From JBOGXA01 sp050694175 (GTDB lineage Bacteria; Actinomycetota; CADDZG01; WHSQ01): 64,000 nt of DNA. A model generated the notes under the pieces. The model searched no databases. It was not told the DNA's origin and saw only the letters and a program-made list of their open reading frames with translations. Both the position numbers and the translations under genes were made by a program. This document shows positions 58,287 to 64,000 of the stretch, in pieces (the first letter of the stretch is position 1; every line of letters begins with the position of its first letter). The stretch lies in NCBI GenBank assembly GCA_050694175.1, contig JBOGXA010000008.1, positions 69,237-133,236 on the forward strand, written 5' to 3'.

Positions 58287-58685
58287 CGAACCCCCCGCGG
58301 ATTCTTAGGAAGCCTTGTCCCGCAGATCAGCTTCAACCCCGTGTTTACTCTCTCCCTCTCGCCCCCCGAGGCCTTAATGCCCCGCCGAACCTTCGGAGAC
58401 GACCCGCTCATATCAGCCAAAAATTGGCACCCCCGGGCATACTTCCCCCTGTGAAGAACGAGATTACCCCCCGTACAGGAAGAAATTAACCCTTCGGTGG
58501 TCATTTCCTTCCACAAAACTATCCCCCGAAAACTCTCTGAGGCACTTTTTTTGCCACTCTCTGGGTGATCGGCCCTCATGACAATGGGCAAGTCTGCTGA
58601 GCTTGCTCTGCTGCCGGACCTCGCCACGGTCTTCTATCGGGGTCGTAGACAATGCCCTCCGTGGTCCCCATAGAGCTCGCCGCCA
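58287..58685. other. 399-bp stretch without a gene, upstream of the sugar transferase
   Basis: No convincing reading frame is present on either strand. It contains several C-runs, an AT-rich core around 58410-58560, and small inverted repeats: CCGAA-CC-TTCGG (58385-58396), GCCAA-AAA-TTGGC (58416-58428), and GGCAC-T(n)-TGCC near 58545. It is the expected place for the promoter and a long 5' leader of the polysaccharide gene. I looked for a c-di-GMP riboswitch, because c-di-GMP enzymes lie nearby, and could not match the conserved core. It may hold regulatory RNA that I cannot recognise. Confidence 0.4.
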
Positions 58686-60200
58686 CTAGCTCGGGCGGAT
58701 TCCGCTCGCGGCCGGAGGAGGCGGCGGGGGGCCCAGGCGCAGATGCGCGTCGGGGTCGACCATGGCTTCCCCGACGATCACGCACAGGGCGCGGATACGC
58801 GCTGCGACGCTCTCCCTTCGGCCCCCGTTGCCGTCATGGCTCCCGGCTCCACCGGGAGGGGCCGGCGTGCGGCCTGCGGCGGCGGGTCCACTTCCCTCCG
58901 GCCGGATTGCATCCTCGCCGCCCTCGGCCCGGGCCCGGTTGGCGCGCGCCGTGAGGAGCCGGGCCCGGGACCCCACGTCCGAACCCTCGGGAGCGCGCAC
59001 GCCCCCGATCAGGTCGGCGAACTCGCCCAACGTGAAGGCCCGCTCGCGCGCGGCCCCACCGAGGGCCACCGAGGTGTCGACGTCGAACCGGTCCCAACCG
59101 AGCACGAGATCCGCTCCTCGCAACGACCCCGCCCGCAGCTGTTCGGTGCGATGACCGGCGACCTCGACCCCCCACCTCCGAGCGGCCTCGATGACCTCGA
59201 CCGGTGGCGGAATGCTGGCGAGGTCCTGCACGCCGAGGGACTTCACCCGGATCGAGGACCCCGCGAGGAGCTGATGGAGCCACGCGGCCGCAAGGGGGCC
59301 GTACAACCGATTTCCGGCGCCCACGAGAGCGATCTCGAAGGAGGCGTGAGACGGGGGGAGCACTGCGCCTTCATCCGGCAGCCGGATGACGCGCGGCTCA
59401 TTCGGGCGACGGTGCGAGGAGGACGCCTCCTCAGGAGGGGGCGGAGGCGGCCACACCCGATCGAGATTCCCCTCCCAGGACGGCGGGGCGTGCGAGTCGG
59501 GGTCGGGCTCCTTTACCTCGATGAGGCCCTCCGCGATGAGACCCCCGAGAACCCTCAGCGTCTGGATATCCCCCGCGCCCGAATATCTGAGCACGTCGCG
59601 AACGACACGACGACCGCTCAGCAGCGCCAGCAGCCGCCACTGGTTCGGTGTCAGGCGGATCTCGTGCTCCGATCCCGATGGGGACGGGGCGAGCGCGATC
59701 AACGCTTCGTCCGACGGGATGCGCGACCGGAGGTTGCGGAACTCGGCAAGCCGGCGCGTAACCGCAGCGATCAGCTGCCCCGCCGGGATTGCCGGGCCGG
59801 CGGCGGGAACGGCGCCGGGGACCCACACGAACTCAACGGGGTTCTGGCGCAGCAGGTTCAGAACATCCTCCTCCACCTGCTCGGCGAGAGCCGACGCGAC
59901 CCGGGCTTCGTCCACAAGGCCGGCCTCGATCAACGCCTCTCCCAGGCGCCTGCGCTCGCCGCCCCCCCGTTCGAGCACCGACCAGACGTCCTCTTCCGAA
60001 ACCGCGCTCAGCCGGATCAGCTTCCGACCGATCGGCTCCCGGGCGTAATTGGATTCCGCGCTCCGCACCGCCCCCGCGTCGAAGACGATGCGACCCGATC
60101 CGGTGGCCCCCTTGACCTCGAGGATGCCGCTGCGGGCACCGGTCGCGATGAGCCGGATGATTTCGGGCAGGGAGAAATCGTCGAGTGTGCCCCTGATCAC
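58686..60200 (-). CDS. DUF4388 protein fused to a degenerate low-molecular-weight phosphatase domain
   Basis: A 504-residue cytosolic protein. Residues 1-125 form a DUF4388 (PATAN-like) domain (GTLDDFSLPEIIRLIATGARSG), residues 180-230 a winged-helix-like piece (LTPNQWRLLALLSGRR), then a poly-Pro linker. Residues 288-400 align by eye with low-molecular-weight protein-tyrosine phosphatases: FEIALVGAGNRLYGPLAAAWL and GVEVAGHRTEQLRAGSL ... ADLVLGWDR ... FTLGEFADLI. The catalytic VCxGNxxRSP loop reads VGAGNRLYGP, so the nucleophile Cys is Gly294 and the Arg is Tyr300: it cannot be active. The tail is disordered. DUF4388 domains occur in two-component and gliding/chemotaxis-like pathways. The start is GTG 60200. 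Confidence 0.8.
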   Translation of the reverse strand: MIRGTLDDFSLPEIIRLIATGARSGILEVKGATGSGRIVFDAGAVRSAESNYAREPIGRKLIRLSAVSEEDVWSVLERGGGERRRLGEALIEAGLVDEARVASALAEQVEEDVLNLLRQNPVEFVWVPGAVPAAGPAIPAGQLIAAVTRRLAEFRNLRSRIPSDEALIALAPSPSGSEHEIRLTPNQWRLLALLSGRRVVRDVLRYSGAGDIQTLRVLGGLIAEGLIEVKEPDPDSHAPPSWEGNLDRVWPPPPPPEEASSSHRRPNEPRVIRLPDEGAVLPPSHASFEIALVGAGNRLYGPLAAAWLHQLLAGSSIRVKSLGVQDLASIPPPVEVIEAARRWGVEVAGHRTEQLRAGSLRGADLVLGWDRFDVDTSVALGGAARERAFTLGEFADLIGGVRAPEGSDVGSRARLLTARANRARAEGGEDAIRPEGSGPAAAGRTPAPPGGAGSHDGNGGRRESVAARIRALCVIVGEAMVDPDAHLRLGPPPPPPAASGIRPS

Positions 60201-60327
60201 TGTCCCTCGGTCCTAGGCGGTATGACAATCGGTCATTTTCGTCCGATTTCCATATTATGGGTGGAACTCCACGCCGAAATGGATACGAACATTTGCCTAC
60301 GGCACATCACGCGGCCGAGCCCGGGCG

Positions 60328-60410
60328 TGCCCGGGGTGGGACTCGAACCCACATGATCTCGCGACCAGCGGCTTTTAAGGCCGCCGTGTATGCCGTTCCA
60401 CCACCCGGGC
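60328..60410 (-). tRNA. tRNA-Leu (anticodon UAA)
   Basis: Read on the minus strand, the acceptor stem GCCCGGG pairs with CCCGGGC, the anticodon stem GCGGC/GCCGC flanks the loop CTTAAAA (anticodon TAA), a long class-II variable arm follows, and the T-arm is GTGGG-TTCGAGT-CCCAC. The discriminator base is A. The 3' CCA is not encoded, so it must be added by a nucleotidyltransferase. It sits alone between the DUF4388 gene and cheB. Confidence 0.95.
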
Positions 60411-60531
60411 GGGCATACAGGATAGGTGGGCTTGCGGCACCGGCGCGTGACGTCCATCTCCGCGGCCTGTGAGTGATCCAACGATCTCGATCGGCCCCGG
60501 CGTTGCCCGGTTGGCGTTTTCCGAGCCGGAG

Positions 60532-61572
60532 TCAGCCCAGACGAAACGACTCGGTGATGCGAAGGCCGATCTCGGTCGGGGACATCGACTCGGTGACGAC
60601 GCCGGCCCGAACGGCGGCACCGGGCATCCCGTACACGACGCACGACGCCTCGTCCTGGGCGAGCACACACCCTCCCGCCGCCTTGAGCGTCCTCAGGCCT
60701 GCGGTCCCATCGTCGCCCATTCCGGTGAGGATCACCCCGAATGAGCGCGGGCCGTAGACGCGCGCCACGGAGTCGAATAGAAAGGTTGCGGCCGGGCGGT
60801 GACCCCCCAGCGGTCGCGAATCGCTGAGGCGGATCCGGCGATCCTTGGTGACACCGAGGTGCACTCCGTGGGGGGCGATGAGAGCCTCCCCGGGAACAGG
60901 GCGTTTCCCGTCGACCGCCAGGGCCACCCGCAGCGCGGTCACGGAGTCGAGCCATTCCGCCAGCCCTCGGTCGAAACCCCTGGCGAGATGCTGCGCGACG
61001 AGGATGGGGACAGGCAGGGTTGCCGGAAGGGTCTCAAGGACCGCCTTTAGTGCAGCGGGGCCGCCCGTCGAGGAACCGATAGCAACGATCTCTATCTCGT
61101 TCCGGAGCTCGGTGATCGGTGGCGGAACGGGCGGGTGACGACGCGTCTTCCGCCGCCTGAACACCGTTACCCCGGCCATCAGTTTGATCGTCGAGGTGAG
61201 TTCCTCGGTCTGCCGCCGGCCATCGGCACCGCTCCCGTTCAGGTTGGGCTTCCTCAGAACGGTCAGCGCCCCCGCCTCGAGAGCCTCAAACGACCGAGCA
61301 ACATGGGCCGCGTTGTCATCGGAGCTCACGATCACGATGGGTCGAGGGGAGTCCTCCATGATCTTCCGCGTCGCCTGGAAACCGTTCATGGCCGGCATGT
61401 GCAGATCCATCGTGATCACATCGGGGTTTAGCGCGGTCGCTTTCTCGTACGCCTCCTCGCCATTCGCCGCTTCGCCGATCACCTCGAGATCAGGATCGGC
61501 TGCGAAGATGCCCACGAGCAGGCGGCGAGCGACCTCGGAGTCATCGACGACGAGCACCCGCAGGGCCGGCAC
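60532..61572 (-). CDS. cheB: Chemotaxis protein-glutamate methylesterase CheB
   Basis: A 346-residue response regulator/enzyme. The receiver has acidic VDDSE and the phospho-Asp56 in TMDLHMP; the methylesterase domain has Ser168 in GSSTGG, His195 in VAQHLARGF and Asp287 in GMGDDG. CheB demethylates (and deamidates) chemoreceptors to reset adaptation after phosphorylation by CheA. The linker (about residues 110-155) is Arg/Pro-rich. It starts at GTG 61572, 11 bp after cheA. No cheR or cheY is in the window. Confidence 0.94.
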   Translation of the reverse strand: MPALRVLVVDDSEVARRLLVGIFAADPDLEVIGEAANGEEAYEKATALNPDVITMDLHMPAMNGFQATRKIMEDSPRPIVIVSSDDNAAHVARSFEALEAGALTVLRKPNLNGSGADGRRQTEELTSTIKLMAGVTVFRRRKTRRHPPVPPPITELRNEIEIVAIGSSTGGPAALKAVLETLPATLPVPILVAQHLARGFDRGLAEWLDSVTALRVALAVDGKRPVPGEALIAPHGVHLGVTKDRRIRLSDSRPLGGHRPAATFLFDSVARVYGPRSFGVILTGMGDDGTAGLRTLKAAGGCVLAQDEASCVVYGMPGAAVRAGVVTESMSPTEIGLRITESFRLG

Positions 61573-61583
61573 TAGCGGACCAC

Positions 61584-63893
61584 CTAGATCAACCGCCTGA
61601 TCGTGTCCAGCAAGACCTCCTGATTGAAGGACTGCTTGATGATGTGGGCATCCGCCCCGACGGCCACCCCTCGCCTACGATGCTCGTGGGAGTCCATAGA
61701 CGTCACCAGGACGACGGGAAGGTCGCGAAGGCGTCGATCGCAGCGAACCCTCTCGGTCAGATCGAAGCCGTCGAGCCGCGGCATCTCGACGTCTGCAACA
61801 AGAAGGTGCACGCCCCCAGACTGCAGGACATCCCATGCCTCGACGCCATCGGCCGCGACGCGCACCCGGAAGCCGGCGGATTCGAGAATGTTTTTCTCCA
61901 GTGTTCGAGTGACGATGGAGTCATCGGCGACGAGCACGACCGCGGCGCCGGTGTTCGCCTCCTCTCGTGGGGTGGCCATGTCGCCTTGCACATTCGCTCG
62001 GTCGGCGGATCGCGTGAGGTCGCCGTTGTTCAGAACCAGGACGATCTCTCCCGTCCCCATGATTCCGGCCCCCGCGATGTTGCGGACCCTGACGAGCGGT
62101 GGCGGAAGGCCCTTGATCACGACTTCTTGAGCGCCGAGAAGGCCCGGGGCGATAAGCGCAACTCGCTTGTCGACCGAACCGAGAACGATGACGGGCAGTT
62201 TCGTTGTGGGTTCCGGATCGGACGTGCGCGGGAGTCCCAGGACGTCGTCGAGATGGGACACGGGAACAGGGCGGCCGTCGACGACGATCGTCTCGCGTCC
62301 GTCCGCGTGCCCGATACGACCGGGATCCAGCCTAAGGACACGAACAACGTTAGTGGCCGGGATAGCAAAGTTTGCTTCCCCCGATCGAACGAGGAGGCAC
62401 TGGATCGTGGCGACGGCCAACGGCACGCTCAAGACAAACGTCGTACCTGCCCCCGGCTCGGTGTGAACCTCCAGGATGCCGTGCATCCTCTCGATTGCGT
62501 CGCGGACGACATCCAGCCCCACGCCCCGGCCGGACAGGTCCGTGATCATCGGGCTCGTCGACACTCCCGATCTGAAGATCAGATCGAGCACGCCGGCATC
62601 ACCCATCGACTCCGCCTCCGCCGCAGTCACAAGCCCCCTCTTGACCGCGCTCGCCCGGACGACGCCTGCATCGATCCCTGCCCCGTCGTCCGCGATCTCG
62701 ACCACGAGCGAGTCTCCTCGTTGGTGAGCGGAGACCTTGATGGTGCCCCTGGCCGGCTTCCCGGTCGCCCGGCGTACCTCGGGGGTCTCGAGCCCATGGT
62801 CCACGGCGTTGCGAAGCAAATGGTTCATTGGAGCTCGGAGCTGCTCGAGAACCGACCGGTCGACCTCTGTCTCACCGCCTTCCACCATCAACACGGAATC
62901 CTTGCCGAGTTCGCGCGCGACGTCACGCACCAGGCGCGGCAGTGCCGAGAACAGAGTGGAAACGGGAAGCATGCGCGTCCGTCTGACGTCGTCTTGAAGC
63001 TCCGACACGACCTGAGAGAGCCGGCGTCCATCGGCTGCGAGTTTGCGTTCGAGATCCGCGGCCCCGCGAAAAATCTGCTGTCCCAATTCGTCCGAGTGCT
63101 GAACGAAGTCGAGTAACGAGCTCAGCTCGCCCGTGCTCGCCTGCCCCTGCCCCCCGGTCAAGTCCGAGAGCAATCTTCGGTAGATCGTCCGCGCCTCGCG
63201 CCATGCGGTGTCGGCCCGGCCGGAAAGCTCGACCAGACGAGCGGCGTCGGCAAGCCGACGCTCGGTCCCGATCGTGGTCACGAGCAGTTCGCCGACCTGT
63301 GCCATGAGCGCATCGAGCTTGGCCGTCGATACTCGTATCGTGTCGTCGGCGGGCCTCGCTGCACCTTCGACCGCCGCTGGAGCGACCGCGGGAACGGGAG
63401 TGGTCGGGGCGGATGTTTGCTCATCGAGACGTCTGGGCCCGAGGCGAGACTCCGCACCTCCCCTATCCGGCACGGTCCCGAGATCGCCGGCCGCGTTCTC
63501 GAGGCGGACGATGATCTGCGTCGTGTCGAGTCCGGAAGCCTCGCCGGAGGCCGCGTCCTGAACCAACGACTCGATTGCGTCGAGCGCCTCGTAGACGACG
63601 TCGAATGCAGAAGGGTCCAACGTCTCTCCCTCGCGCGCCCTCTCGAACAGGGTTTCCAAACTGTGCGAGAGATCGCGGATGCCCTCGAGTCCCACGGCGG
63701 CGGAGGCGCCCTTGAGGCTGTGGACCTCGCGGAAGATCTCGGCAACGAGGTCCGCGCGCCTTGTGGGATCGGTGGTTTCTTCGAGGATGAGCAACTGCCT
63801 GCTCGCCGCATCAAGGCGATCGCGGGCCTCCACATAGAACGTGGCCATGAGTTCGGCGAGGAGATCGTCCGACAGTTCCGACATCTCGCTCAC
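61584..63893 (-). CDS. cheA: Hybrid chemotaxis histidine kinase CheA with C-terminal receiver
   Basis: A 769-residue CheA-type kinase: HPt domain with His58 in VHSLKGASA, a Pro/Ala linker (about 130-190), dimerisation helices, an HATPase domain (HLLRNAVDHGLE N-box, DDGAGID G1, DLSGRGVGLDVV G2), a CheW-like domain (about 500-630) and a C-terminal receiver (about 650-769) with phospho-Asp in LVADVEMP and the Lys in IIKQS. I see no P2 CheY-docking domain, and the fused receiver may take its place. Receiver-tailed CheAs are typical of pili/gliding-type pathways. The GTG start overlaps the chemoreceptor stop (GTGA); an ATG three codons later is an alternative. Confidence 0.93.
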   Translation of the reverse strand: MSEMSELSDDLLAELMATFYVEARDRLDAASRQLLILEETTDPTRRADLVAEIFREVHSLKGASAAVGLEGIRDLSHSLETLFERAREGETLDPSAFDVVYEALDAIESLVQDAASGEASGLDTTQIIVRLENAAGDLGTVPDRGGAESRLGPRRLDEQTSAPTTPVPAVAPAAVEGAARPADDTIRVSTAKLDALMAQVGELLVTTIGTERRLADAARLVELSGRADTAWREARTIYRRLLSDLTGGQGQASTGELSSLLDFVQHSDELGQQIFRGAADLERKLAADGRRLSQVVSELQDDVRRTRMLPVSTLFSALPRLVRDVARELGKDSVLMVEGGETEVDRSVLEQLRAPMNHLLRNAVDHGLETPEVRRATGKPARGTIKVSAHQRGDSLVVEIADDGAGIDAGVVRASAVKRGLVTAAEAESMGDAGVLDLIFRSGVSTSPMITDLSGRGVGLDVVRDAIERMHGILEVHTEPGAGTTFVLSVPLAVATIQCLLVRSGEANFAIPATNVVRVLRLDPGRIGHADGRETIVVDGRPVPVSHLDDVLGLPRTSDPEPTTKLPVIVLGSVDKRVALIAPGLLGAQEVVIKGLPPPLVRVRNIAGAGIMGTGEIVLVLNNGDLTRSADRANVQGDMATPREEANTGAAVVLVADDSIVTRTLEKNILESAGFRVRVAADGVEAWDVLQSGGVHLLVADVEMPRLDGFDLTERVRCDRRLRDLPVVLVTSMDSHEHRRRGVAVGADAHIIKQSFNQEVLLDTIRRLI

Positions 63894-64000
63894 ACCTTGT
63901 ATCTCTCGGTCAGGAGCTGGAGCTCGCGGGCGAGGTCGTTGAGGCCGGCTGCGGCCTCACTGGAGTGATCGACCCCCGCGACGAACTGCACGGCGGCGTG
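63890..64000 (-). CDS. C-terminal end of a methyl-accepting chemotaxis protein (partial)
   Basis: The last 36 residues of a gene that continues beyond the right edge. The sequence VAGVDHSSEAAAGLN then DLARELQLLTERYKV is the usual end of chemoreceptor signalling domains: an amphipathic helix with EAAAGLNDLA heptads and a closing xxRYKV/RFKV. Its TGA overlaps the cheA start by 4 nt, so receptor, kinase and methylesterase are made from one message. Confidence 0.82.
   Translation of the reverse strand, partial: HAAVQFVAGVDHSSEAAAGLNDLARELQLLTERYKV

Noticed and set aside
58287..58685. c-di-GMP riboswitch upstream of the polysaccharide gene
   Set aside because: I could not find the conserved class-I core words (such as GGGACGCAAAGCC) on the minus strand.
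58743..60356. A 537-codon plus-strand open frame opposite the DUF4388 gene and tRNA-Leu
   Set aside because: It would run across the tRNA gene and has the biased composition of a shadow frame.
1..64000. CRISPR arrays, rRNA genes, prophage or replication origin
   Set aside because: I saw no regularly spaced repeats with spacers, no rRNA-like sequence, no phage structural genes and no DnaA-box cluster.

Overview
The window is high-GC, gene-dense bacterial DNA that reads as a chromosome fragment of an actinomycete-like organism, possibly a deep-branching Actinomycetota lineage known mainly from environmental genomes. The pointers are a complete mce lipid-import locus, a luciferase-like (F420-type) monooxygenase, YgfZ, acyl-CoA dehydrogenase pairs, a sortase-type LPFTG protein, many GTG/TTG starts, ATGA/GTGA stop-start overlaps, and promoter geometries that imply leaderless transcripts. 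I cannot name the genus. I see no IS element, prophage, CRISPR array, rRNA or replication origin.

Left part (1-16.2 kb). A partial dihydrolipoamide dehydrogenase opens the window. A six-gene minus-strand metal cluster follows: DtxR-type regulator, Tat-exported two-domain multicopper oxidase, ZIP transporter, cupredoxin lipoprotein, alpha/beta hydrolase and a zinc-ribbon membrane protein. It is divergent from a CDF metal exporter with three tandem C-terminal domains, and a palindrome over the dtxR promoter suggests metal-dependent autoregulation. A lower-GC AbiE toxin-antitoxin pair sits between housekeeping genes. A membrane-anchored sulfite-oxidase-family enzyme, a metallo-beta-lactamase-fold hydrolase, YgfZ and a two-subunit acyl-CoA dehydrogenase complete this part.

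Middle part (16.3-45.1 kb). One long plus-strand mce locus encodes an ATPase, four YrbE/MlaE permeases (two A/B pairs, twice the usual number), six Mce proteins and a Mce-associated protein. Then come a luciferase-like monooxygenase, pterin carbinolamine dehydratase, IspH, endonuclease III, and a TetR-paaABCD operon with a perfect operator palindrome. A five-sensor-domain diguanylate cyclase/HD-GYP protein, a Cys-less HesB-like protein, acylphosphatase, aldehyde dehydrogenase, a four-PAS hybrid histidine kinase and IlvD follow.

Right part (45.2-64 kb). This holds an AarF/ABC1 protein, a secreted M28 peptidase, a LysM protein, a hotdog thioesterase-archease-RtcB operon (RNA ligation/repair), MutM, a CsaA-like protein that seems to start at CTG, a GGDEF-EAL protein, a DUF4012 protein, an LPFTG surface protein coupled to an exopolysaccharide sugar transferase, a DUF4388-pseudophosphatase fusion, tRNA-Leu(UAA), and the start of a chemotaxis cluster (CheB, CheA-REC hybrid, end of a chemoreceptor).

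Best candidates for something undescribed: a short repeat family found at three convergent gene ends; the DtxR-controlled oxidase/transporter/cupredoxin cluster; the double-permease mce locus; and the DUF4388-dead-phosphatase fusion beside chemotaxis genes.
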